Part shown: positions 25,889 to 33,277 of the stretch, piece by piece
How the letters are laid out: the number at the start of each line of letters is the position of its first letter
How positions within the stretch are numbered: position 1 is the stretch's first letter
NCBI RefSeq assembly: GCF_900105995.1
Contig: NZ_LT629785.1
Span: 2,294,001-2,358,000 of the forward strand
Direction of reading: 5' to 3'
Origin: Pseudomonas pohangensis
GTDB taxonomy: Bacteria > Pseudomonadota > Gammaproteobacteria > Pseudomonadales > Pseudomonadaceae
DNA length: 64,000 bases
Position numbers and translations under genes: made by a program
The notes under the pieces: model-generated
What the model saw: the letters and a program-made list of their open reading frames with translations, nothing else
Databases searched by the model: none
Told to the model about the DNA's origin: nothing

Positions 25889-26632
25889 TCAACTCATGTA
25901 CATGCCGCCGTTAACCGGAATGGTAGCGCCAGTTACATAGGCAGCGCCATCAGAAGCGAGAAAAGCGACCACTTTTGCAATTTCTTCAGCCTGCCCGAGC
26001 CTCCCCAACGGGATCTGCGCCAGCAACGCTTCGCGTTGTGCTTCGGGCAGTTCACGGGTCATGTCGGTATCGATAAAGCCGGGCGCCACAGCATTCACCG
26101 TAATGGCGCGCGAACCTACTTCCCGGGCCAGCGCACGGCCAAAACCTTCCAGACCGGCCTTGGAGGCAGCATAGTTGGCCTGACCACCGTTGCCCATTGC
26201 ACCTACCACCGAACCGATATTGATAATTCGGCCCCAGCGTGCCTTGGTCATGCCGCGCAGTACCGCCTTGGATAGCCTGAACAGGCTGTTCAGGTTGGTA
26301 TTGACCACATCAAACCACTCGTCGTCCTTCATGCGCATCATCAGGTTGTCACGGGTAATGCCGGCGTTGTTCACCAGAATCAACGGCTGCCCCAGATGCT
26401 GTTGTATATGCTCCAGCGTTGTTGCGACCGATTCGCTACTTCCTACATCCAGTACCAGACCGGCACCCTGAATGCCATTTTCCTTGAGCGTTTCGGCAAT
26501 TTTTTCAGCTCCGGAAGGTGAAGTGGCAGTGCCAATAACAACTGCGCCCTGACGTCCCAGCTCCAGCGCTATCGCCTGGCCAATTCCTCGAGTGGCTCCG
26601 GTAACCAGTGCAACCTTACCTTGCAGACTCAT
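25889..26632 (-). CDS. fabG: 3-oxoacyl-ACP reductase
   Basis: 247 aa, full-length FabG. TGATRGIG (about 11-18), NNAGITRDNL (about 88-97), INIGSVVG and the catalytic pair in NYAASKAG. It reduces beta-ketoacyl-ACP with NADPH. It lies 14 bp after fabD. Confidence 0.96.
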   Translation of the reverse strand: MSLQGKVALVTGATRGIGQAIALELGRQGAVVIGTATSPSGAEKIAETLKENGIQGAGLVLDVGSSESVATTLEHIQQHLGQPLILVNNAGITRDNLMMRMKDDEWFDVVNTNLNSLFRLSKAVLRGMTKARWGRIINIGSVVGAMGNGGQANYAASKAGLEGFGRALAREVGSRAITVNAVAPGFIDTDMTRELPEAQREALLAQIPLGRLGQAEEIAKVVAFLASDGAAYVTGATIPVNGGMYMS

Positions 26633-26646
26633 GGGTTATCTCCTTT

Positions 26647-27585
26647 TCAGGCCAATGCTGCCAACGTGGCAGCAAAAGCATCCGGGGTTTCCAGACTGTA
26701 TGTGTTTATACCTTTGACACAGCGCTTGTTCAGACCGCCAAGCACCTTGCCAGGCCCGCATTCAACCAGATTGGTAACGCCCTGACCGGACAGGCACACC
26801 ATCGACTCAACCCAGCGAACCGGGCTGTAAAGCTGCGCCAGCAGGTCGCTCTTGAGGGTAGCCAGATCCGCCACAATCGAGGCACTTACATTCTGCACCA
26901 AAGGAACCTTGGGAGGCTGCCAGGCAATTGCCTCCAGCGAGACGGCAAAGCGTTCGGCTGCCGGCTTCATCAAGGCACAATGCGAAGGCACACTGACCGG
27001 CAGCGACATTGCACGCTTTGCTCCACGTGCCTTGCAAGCTTCGATAGCGCGCTCAACAGCTGCTGCAGAGCCGGCAATAACCACCTGGCCGGGGGCATTG
27101 AAGTTGACCGCGCTGACAACTTCATCCTGTGCCGCTTCGGCACAAGCCGTCGCGACATCCGCATCTTCCAGCCCAAGAATGGCCGCCATGCCGCCTTGCC
27201 CGGCCGGTACAGCCTGCTGCATCAACTGGCCTCGCAGCTCTACCAGACGCAATGCATCAGCAAAACCTAGACTGCCTGCGGCCACCAGAGCCGAGTACTC
27301 GCCAAGGCTGTGCCCTGCAACATAGGCAGGCACAGCGCCACCTTCAGCCAGCCACAGACGCCAAAGGGCAACGGAAGCCGCCAGTATTGCTGGCTGGGTT
27401 TTGTCGGTTTGATTGAGAAGCTCTTCCGGACCCTGCTGGGTCAAAGCCCACAGGTCATAGCCAAGGGCTGCGGAAGCCTCACTGAAGCATTCCACAATCA
27501 ATGGCTGCTTTTCACCTTGCTCGGCCAGCATGCCAAGGGACTGGGAGCCTTGTCCGGGAAAAACAAATGCGGTGGAGGTGGACAT
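26647..27585 (-). CDS. fabD: Malonyl-CoA:ACP transacylase
   Basis: 312 aa from ATG 27585, which is 9 bases from AGGAG; an ATG three codons upstream touches that site and is unlikely. FVFPGQGSQSLGM, nucleophile Ser in GHSLGEYSALVAAG (about 92), and His in SVPSHCALM. It moves malonyl from CoA to AcpP. Part of plsX-fabD-fabG-acpP-fabF. Confidence 0.96.
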   Translation of the reverse strand: MSTSTAFVFPGQGSQSLGMLAEQGEKQPLIVECFSEASAALGYDLWALTQQGPEELLNQTDKTQPAILAASVALWRLWLAEGGAVPAYVAGHSLGEYSALVAAGSLGFADALRLVELRGQLMQQAVPAGQGGMAAILGLEDADVATACAEAAQDEVVSAVNFNAPGQVVIAGSAAAVERAIEACKARGAKRAMSLPVSVPSHCALMKPAAERFAVSLEAIAWQPPKVPLVQNVSASIVADLATLKSDLLAQLYSPVRWVESMVCLSGQGVTNLVECGPGKVLGGLNKRCVKGINTYSLETPDAFAATLAALA

Positions 27586-27692
27586 CAAATACATCTCCTG
27601 GTGAGCGGGTTATCTGCCAAATTGCCCTGCAAAGCCAGCAGAAGCAAGAAACTGAGCCTTGGATGGACTTTTAGCAGCAGGCGTCACAAGTT

Positions 27693-28700
27693 TTACAACA
27701 GTTCCTCAAGCCTGCCATGCAGTTTTTCCGGCAGATTTTCACGAACCTCCACCAATGCCAGCCTGATGGCACTCTGAAAACTGTCCTGATCGGCAGCACC
27801 ATGACTCTTGATCACAATACCCTGCAGTCCCAGCAGGCTAGCACCGTTATGGGTTTCCGGAGCCAGGTCCTTATGCAGACGTTTCAGAAACGGCAAGGCG
27901 AGCCCGCCGACCATTCGTGAGCCGATACTTTCCGAAAACAGTGTCTCGACACGCTCGGCAATCATTGCCGCCAAGCCTTCGCTGGACTTCAACAGAACGT
28001 TGCCAACAAAGCCATCGCAGACCACAACATCCGCCTTTCCGCGGTAAAGCCCGTCGCCTTCGACATAGCCGATATAGTTCAGCCCTGATGCCTGCTGGAG
28101 CATTGCAGCGGCCAATTTGACCTGCTGGTTACCCTTGATGTCCTCGGTACCGACATTGAGCAGGGCTACTCGCGGGTTGGGGACACCCAAAGCCTCGACG
28201 GCTACCGAGCCCATAACTGCAAACTGGTAAAGATGTTCCGCAGAGCAATCAACATTGGCACCCAGGTCAAGCAGGTGGCAAAAACCGTTAGCCGATGGAA
28301 TGGCGCTGATCATTGCCGGACGGTCAATACCAGGCAGAGTCTTGAGCAAATAGCGTGACAACGCCATGAGCGCGCCGGTATTGCCTGCGCTGACGCAGGC
28401 ATTGGCGCGACCGCTGCGTACCAGCTCCAGGGCAACACGCATTGACGAATCAGGCTTGCTGCGCAACGCCTGTGCTGGACGCTCGTCCATGCCAATGATC
28501 TCGTCGGCGTTTTCGATTTTCAGGCGCGAACGATCAACCGCAGGCATGCCGGCAATCAATTCTTCAAGCAGGGAGGATTGGCCGACGAGGACCAGATGTA
28601 ACGAGGGGAACTCAGCCAGACAGGCAATACTGGCCGGAACAATGCAGCGGGGACCAAGGTCCCCGCCCATTGCATCAATCGCGATGACTGGAGCGGACAA
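27693..28700 (-). CDS. plsX: Phosphate acyltransferase PlsX
   Basis: 335 aa. IAIDAMGGDLGPRCIV (residues 6-21), SAGNTGALMA, DLGANVDC, VGTEDIKGN and VCDGFVGNVLLKSSEG are the PlsX blocks. It makes acyl-phosphate from acyl-ACP for PlsY in phospholipid synthesis, probably at the membrane surface. It lies 3 bp after rpmF. Confidence 0.96.
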   Translation of the reverse strand: MSAPVIAIDAMGGDLGPRCIVPASIACLAEFPSLHLVLVGQSSLLEELIAGMPAVDRSRLKIENADEIIGMDERPAQALRSKPDSSMRVALELVRSGRANACVSAGNTGALMALSRYLLKTLPGIDRPAMISAIPSANGFCHLLDLGANVDCSAEHLYQFAVMGSVAVEALGVPNPRVALLNVGTEDIKGNQQVKLAAAMLQQASGLNYIGYVEGDGLYRGKADVVVCDGFVGNVLLKSSEGLAAMIAERVETLFSESIGSRMVGGLALPFLKRLHKDLAPETHNGASLLGLQGIVIKSHGAADQDSFQSAIRLALVEVRENLPEKLHGRLEELL

Positions 28701-28703
28701 GGA

Positions 28704-28886
28704 TTACTCGTCAGCGCCCTTGTCAATCACTTTGCGACCACGGTATACGCCTTCTGGCGATACATGGTGACGCAGGTGAACTTCACCGGTGGTTTTCTCA
28801 ACCGACAGAGCGTTAGCCTCGAGAGCATCGTGCGAACGACGCATATCACGGGCAGAGCGGGATTTTTTGTTCTGCTGAACAGCCAT
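28704..28886 (-). CDS. rpmF: 50S ribosomal protein bL32
   Basis: 60 aa, basic N terminus MAVQQNKKSRSARDMRRSHDAL and C-terminal GRKVIDKG. It has no CxxC pairs, so it is the zinc-independent form. The yceD-rpmF-plsX order is widely kept in gammaproteobacteria and couples ribosome and lipid synthesis genes. Confidence 0.97.
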   Translation of the reverse strand: MAVQQNKKSRSARDMRRSHDALEANALSVEKTTGEVHLRHHVSPEGVYRGRKVIDKGADE

Positions 28887-28899
28887 AACTGATTAACTC

Positions 28900-29427
28900 C
28901 TAAACGTTTGGGTCACGCTTTAACTGTGCCAGTACATCGAACGGGTTGGACCGCTTAACCTCGTCCTGCGGCTGATCAGACTCATCAAAGCCCGCCAACT
29001 GCTGGCAATTTTCTCTGTCGTGAAGAGGTACGATGGGCAATGCGAGCAACAGCTCGTCTTCCGCCAACGTCAGCAAATCCAGCAACTCTTCACCAACTTC
29101 AAGTGCTTCATAACCTTTTGCTACCGCACTGTCCGATGCGCCTTCCCTGATTATCTGAAAAGCGCTTTCAACATGAACAGGCAATACCGCCAGCTCAAGA
29201 CAACGCTGGCAAACCATCTTGACCTCGGCATCAAGCTCGCAACGAATCACTGCGACCCTGCGCTCTTCCCGCTCGAAAACGAACTTCGCGCGAACGACAC
29301 CGGTACGCTCTTCCAGTTGCTCACTGAAACGCGGCAAACTACTGAAAGGCAACTCACCCTCCAGGGTAGCAGCCCGATCAGCCAGCTTGCGTGGATCAAC
29401 CTGAGGTGGAATAGGGCCTTTCAACAT
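28900..29427 (-). CDS. yceD: YceD family protein (DUF177, 23S rRNA accumulation)
   Basis: 175 aa. The N terminus MLKGPIPPQVDPRKLADR is Pseudomonas-typical; KMVCQRCLE (about 99) is the DUF177 core and EDELLLALPIVPLHD the acidic C-terminal block. The family is needed for normal 23S rRNA accumulation. It heads the rpmF-plsX-fab cluster. The ATG has no Shine-Dalgarno sequence, and the promoter's -10 box ends only 9 bases before it, so the mRNA may be leaderless. Confidence 0.92.
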   Translation of the reverse strand: MLKGPIPPQVDPRKLADRAATLEGELPFSSLPRFSEQLEERTGVVRAKFVFEREERRVAVIRCELDAEVKMVCQRCLELAVLPVHVESAFQIIREGASDSAVAKGYEALEVGEELLDLLTLAEDELLLALPIVPLHDRENCQQLAGFDESDQPQDEVKRSNPFDVLAQLKRDPNV

Positions 29428-29436
29428 AGGCGCGGT

Positions 29437-29465
29437 ATTCTATGGATGTGCCCCTTTGCTGTCAA
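29437..29465 (-). promoter_or_regulatory. Near-consensus promoter of the yceD-rpmF-plsX-fab cluster
   Basis: On the minus strand TTGACA (29465-29460), 17-bp spacer, TAGAAT (29442-29437). Five to six of six matches in each box with ideal spacing. The predicted start, 6-8 bases on, is within 1-4 bases of the yceD ATG at 29427. Confidence 0.75.
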
Positions 29466-29527
29466 AACAAATTCCAACCTTGCATGCCGGCAGACTGGCT
29501 TGCAGAACGAACCGACAGGAAATACCG

Positions 29528-30106
29528 ATGCTGCCGCTTGTCCTTGCTTCCAGCTCTGCTTACCGCCGCGAACTGCTGCAGCGCCTTAACCAGCCTTTCA
29601 CTTGCTGCAGCCCGGAAATTGATGAGCAAAGACAATCGAACGAAAATGCCAGCCAACTGGTAACCCGCCTGGCGCAAGAAAAGGCCATGGCCGTGGCAAC
29701 CAGCCATCAGCAGCATCTGATTATCGGCTCAGACCAGGTAGCGGTACTCGGCGAGGAGATTCTCGGCAAGCCACACACGCTGCAACGGGCAACCGCTCAA
29801 TTACATGCAGCCAGCGGCCGCAGCGTGACCTTTCTTACCGGGCTGGCCCTGCTGAACAGCCAGACCGGCCACTGCCAGGTCGACTGCATACCCTTTACCG
29901 TGCATTTTCGCGAACTGGACGAATCACAGATCCGCCGCTATCTGGAAGCAGAACAACCTTTCGACTGTGCCGGCAGCTTCAAAGCGGAAGGGCTGGGCGT
30001 CAGCCTGTTCCGTGGCACCGAAGGCAGCGATGCAACCAGCCTGATCGGATTACCCCTGATCAGACTGGTCGATATGCTTGACAAGGAAGGGATAAAAATC
30101 CCCTGA
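29528..30106 (+). CDS. maf: Maf family nucleotide pyrophosphatase
   Basis: 192 aa from ATG 29528 (MLPLVLASSSAYRRELL). Maf fold with SSSxxR at 8-13, IGSDQVAV (about 69), LGKP and the C-terminal GLGVSLFRGTEGSD, typical of the YceF-like subgroup that hydrolyses non-canonical nucleotides such as m7GTP. The frame is open for 24 codons upstream but the conserved start is clear. Divergent from yceD, as in other pseudomonads. Confidence 0.92.
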   Translation: MLPLVLASSSAYRRELLQRLNQPFTCCSPEIDEQRQSNENASQLVTRLAQEKAMAVATSHQQHLIIGSDQVAVLGEEILGKPHTLQRATAQLHAASGRSVTFLTGLALLNSQTGHCQVDCIPFTVHFRELDESQIRRYLEAEQPFDCAGSFKAEGLGVSLFRGTEGSDATSLIGLPLIRLVDMLDKEGIKIP

Positions 30107-30125
30107 CGCCCGCCGGTGTTACCGA

Positions 30126-31073
30126 TCAGCGCAGTGCCGGCCCCTGAAAGCCCATCCAGATAGCCATATTTTCCGCAACACTGGCACCAATACGCTTGGC
30201 AAAACGGTCAAACGGATTGTCCTGAACGGTGTAATCGACCATTTCCTTCTCGCCAATCACATCACGTGCAACCTGACTGGCGTTGCCATAAGCGTCAATC
30301 AGACCCAGCTCTAATGCCTGCTCACCAGACCAGATCAAGCCACTAAACAACTCGGGATGGCCCTCCACCTTGAGACGGTCGCCCCTGCCCAGCTTTACGC
30401 TGGCAATGAATTGCTTGTGAGTGGTATCGAGAACACCCTGCCAAAAGACTGTTTCATCTTCTTTTTGCGGCTGAAACGGATCGAGAAACGCCTTGTGCTG
30501 GCCCGAGGTGTAGATGCGTCGATCAACGCCCAGCTTTTCCATGACCCCGACAAAGCCGAAACCGGAGGCTGTAACTCCGATGGAGCCCACCAGGCTGCTC
30601 TTGTCTGCGTAGATCTGATCCGCCGCACTGGCAATGTAGTACGCACCCGACGCACCCAGGTCGGTAATTACTGCATAAACCTTGATCCCGGGATGCTCGC
30701 CACGCAGGCGGCGTATCTCGTTAAACACATAGGATGACTGCACCGGACTGCCGCCAGGACTGTTGATGCGTAACACCACACCCTTTGTTTTAGGGTCTTC
30801 GAAGGCGGCACGCAGGCTGGTGATGATGTTGTCTGCGCTGGCCTCCTCCTTGTCGGCAATCATGCCGCGAATTTCGATCAGCGCCGTATGATTCTCACTG
30901 CGCGCCGCCTGCTTCTGGAAATCCATCACCGGCGAAAACAGCGCAAGGGCAATAAAAAGATACGCAAAGGTCAGTATCTTGAAGAAAATCCCCCAACGCC
31001 GCGCCCGCCGCTGCTCCTGCACACCTGCAAGAACCGCCTTCTCCAGCAACTGCCAGCTTTTGTCATCGGACAT
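30126..31073 (-). CDS. sppA: Signal peptide peptidase SppA, S49 family
   Basis: 315 aa, the short SppA form. One membrane helix at about 30-50, then the S49 domain: VVLRINSPGGSPVQSS, catalytic Ser in DLGASGAYYIASAAD and Lys in YADKSSLVGSIGV. It degrades cleaved signal peptides in the inner membrane. It lies 18 bp after the HAD phosphatase gene on the same strand. Confidence 0.94.
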   Translation of the reverse strand: MSDDKSWQLLEKAVLAGVQEQRRARRWGIFFKILTFAYLFIALALFSPVMDFQKQAARSENHTALIEIRGMIADKEEASADNIITSLRAAFEDPKTKGVVLRINSPGGSPVQSSYVFNEIRRLRGEHPGIKVYAVITDLGASGAYYIASAADQIYADKSSLVGSIGVTASGFGFVGVMEKLGVDRRIYTSGQHKAFLDPFQPQKEDETVFWQGVLDTTHKQFIASVKLGRGDRLKVEGHPELFSGLIWSGEQALELGLIDAYGNASQVARDVIGEKEMVDYTVQDNPFDRFAKRIGASVAENMAIWMGFQGPALR

Positions 31074-31091
31074 ACAAAACCCTCTTCAAGG

Positions 31092-31754
31092 TTATTCCGC
31101 GCCCCGGCCCAGCCAGGCACGCAACTCGTCAAAATGATTGATCGCCAGATCCGGCGACTCCGCCTGCAACAGCTCCAGCGGTTGGGCGCCGTGGCCCACC
31201 GCCACGCTACAGACCTTCGCCCGCCGTGCCATCTGCAGATCAAACAAGGAATCGCCAACCATCAGCGCTTGCTCCGGACGCTTCCGGCAATGCGCAAGAA
31301 TCTCGTGCAACATCAACGGATCCGGCTTGCTGGCGGTTTCGTCAGCACAGCGGGTTACATCAAAAAAATCCAGCCAGCCACGCCCTTCAAGTACCTTGTG
31401 CAAACCACGGCGACTCTTTCCGGTGGCCACTGCGAGCTGATAGCCATCTTCACGAAACGCCTCCAGCGCCTCAAGCACACCCGGAAAAAGTGTCGATGGC
31501 TGTCTTTCCAGCGCCAGATAATGCTCGCCATAGGCGCCACGAAAATGTTCAGCCAGCACAGACTCGCGCAAACCGGGATAAAGGCTGTCAATCGCCTCGG
31601 CCATACCCAGGCCGATAATACCCTTCAGGCGCGTTTCATCCAGTTGCGGCAGGCCGCAAACATCCGCTGCATGCCGCAGCGAAGTGACGATTCGCCCGAT
31701 CGAGTCAACCAGCGTACCATCCCAGTCAAAAATCAGCAGCTGATAGTCACGCAC
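31092..31754 (-). CDS. HAD-family hydrolase, phosphoglycolate phosphatase-like
   Basis: 220 aa from a GTG at 31754, which overlaps the rluC stop by 8 bases; GGAG sits upstream in the rluC end. HAD motif I is FDWDGTLVDS (about 9), motif II VATGKSRRG, Lys in SKPDPLML, and motif IV MVGDSLFDL. The cap is alpha-helical (Gph-like). The substrate cannot be read from sequence. PAO1 has the same gene between sppA and rluC, as I recall. Confidence 0.9.
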   Translation of the reverse strand: MRDYQLLIFDWDGTLVDSIGRIVTSLRHAADVCGLPQLDETRLKGIIGLGMAEAIDSLYPGLRESVLAEHFRGAYGEHYLALERQPSTLFPGVLEALEAFREDGYQLAVATGKSRRGLHKVLEGRGWLDFFDVTRCADETASKPDPLMLHEILAHCRKRPEQALMVGDSLFDLQMARRAKVCSVAVGHGAQPLELLQAESPDLAINHFDELRAWLGRGAE

Positions 31755-32700
31755 CCAGACGCTCCAGGGTACGCGCCCAGATCTCGTCCACCGGTGCCTC
31801 AACACTCAGCATTTCGCCGTCCGGCAGCTTGACCCGCAACGAGTGCGCATGCAGAAACAGACGCTTGCCGCCCAGCTCACGGATTTCGCGGGTGAACTCT
31901 TCGTCACCGTACTTACTGTCACCGGCAATCGAATGCCCTGCATGCTTGGCATGCACACGAATCTGGTGGGTGCGCCCGGTAATCGGGCTGGCTTCGACCA
32001 GCGTGGCGAAATCGCCAAAACGGCGCAGCACCCGAAAGGTGGTCAACGCTTCCTTGCCTTCAACGTTCACCTCGACCATGCGCTCACCCGAACGCAGGTT
32101 GTTTTTCAACAACGGTGCATTGACCTGCTTCTTTGCTGTCGGCCAGCTGCCGCGCACCAGCGCCAGATAGCGCTTGTCGACACCGTCGCCGCGCAAAGCC
32201 TCATGCAGATGGCGCAACATGCTGCGCTTTTTGGCGATCATCAACAGGCCGGACGTATCCCGATCCAGACGATGAACCAGTTCGATTTCCTTGGCGTCCG
32301 GGCGCAGCTGCCGAAAAGCCTCGATAACCCCGTAATTCAGCCCGCTGCCACCGTGCACGGCAATCCCGGCAGGCTTGTTGAGCACAATCAGGGCTTTGTC
32401 TTCGAAAACAATCGCGGCCTCCAGACGCGCCAGCAACCCCTGCGCCAGCGGCTCGGGGGCGTCACGCTCGGCCAGGCGCAAGGGCGGCACACGCACCACG
32501 TCACCGGCCTGCAGTTTGTATTCGGGCTTGATCCGCCCCTTGTTCACACGCACTTCGCCTTTACGCAAAATCCGGTAAATCAGGGTCTTGGGTACGCCTT
32601 TGAGCTGGGTGCGCAAAAAGTTGTCGATACGCTGCCCGGCAAGCTCCGGAGCGACTTCGAGTAACTGCACACCGGTGATCGGAGCATCGGGATTATTCAT
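31747..32700 (-). CDS. rluC: 23S rRNA pseudouridine synthase RluC
   Basis: 317 aa from ATG 32700 (MNNPDAPITGVQLLEV); GGCGG precedes it. S4 RNA-binding domain at about 20-80 (RIDNFLRTQL..YRILRKGEVRVNKGR), then the RluA-type domain with catalytic Asp146 in LVHRLDRDTSG. It makes pseudouridines at 955, 2504 and 2580 (E. coli numbering). Divergent from rne, the usual neighbour. Confidence 0.95.
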   Translation of the reverse strand: MNNPDAPITGVQLLEVAPELAGQRIDNFLRTQLKGVPKTLIYRILRKGEVRVNKGRIKPEYKLQAGDVVRVPPLRLAERDAPEPLAQGLLARLEAAIVFEDKALIVLNKPAGIAVHGGSGLNYGVIEAFRQLRPDAKEIELVHRLDRDTSGLLMIAKKRSMLRHLHEALRGDGVDKRYLALVRGSWPTAKKQVNAPLLKNNLRSGERMVEVNVEGKEALTTFRVLRRFGDFATLVEASPITGRTHQIRVHAKHAGHSIAGDSKYGDEEFTREIRELGGKRLFLHAHSLRVKLPDGEMLSVEAPVDEIWARTLERLGA

Positions 32701-32727
32701 CCGCCGATGATAACAATTTTTAGGTAA

Positions 32728-32756
32728 TTGAAGCACTTAATGATTACTGCTATATT
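32728..32756 (+). promoter_or_regulatory. Promoter of rne
   Basis: TTGAAG (32728-32733), 17-bp spacer ending in TGC, TATATT (32751-32756); the TG makes it an extended -10. Transcription would start near 32763, so the rne leader would be about 515 nt. Confidence 0.65.
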
Positions 32757-32762
32757 CCGATG

Positions 32763-33277
32763 CGCTGCCAAAAGCAGCCAGGTTCGCGGATATGTGCCAA
32801 TCGTACTGCCCCCGCCACCTGCAAGCCATTCAGGACGCCTGGCCGTCCCACGGAAAATCCGCCGAACTGTCGCGAAATTCCGGAAAACCAGCCTTAAGCA
32901 ATGACGCGCGACACTCAACGGAGTGATTGCGATAAATGTAACCCGCTACGGATTCTGCGAGCGGCACCCGATTTTCAATGGATACGTGTAGGGTGGAGAT
33001 GCACAACTGTCGGACTGCGTAGCACAGGCTTTATCAAGACGCTTTATCTCGTCCGCTACCGACCGTTGATTCCTCCTCCTGACTGATTTTGCTTCTGTTT
33101 GTACAACTGTTTTGTGTGCAACAGATTGCAGGAGCTGCTGTCGCGAACCGGCCCTGGAGGCCGCCTCTCGCTAGACCCGGAAGTGGCATGCCACTTCTGC
33201 TGCGCACCTGACACCGACCGCGAAAGTCGTGTGTGCCAACCGCCGTTTCCGGCAGCCCCGGAAACCATTGGTACAAC
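32763..33277 (+). other. Long 5' leader region of rne
   Basis: About 515 bp with no credible gene between the predicted rne promoter and ATG 33278. It includes a perfect 18-bp palindrome (33180-33197, GAAGTGGCA-TGCCACTTC) and a GGCC-CTGGA-GGCC hairpin just upstream (around 33149-33162). In gammaproteobacteria the rne leader folds into hairpins that RNase E itself binds and cuts, which sets its own level; that role is inferred here. Confidence 0.55.
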
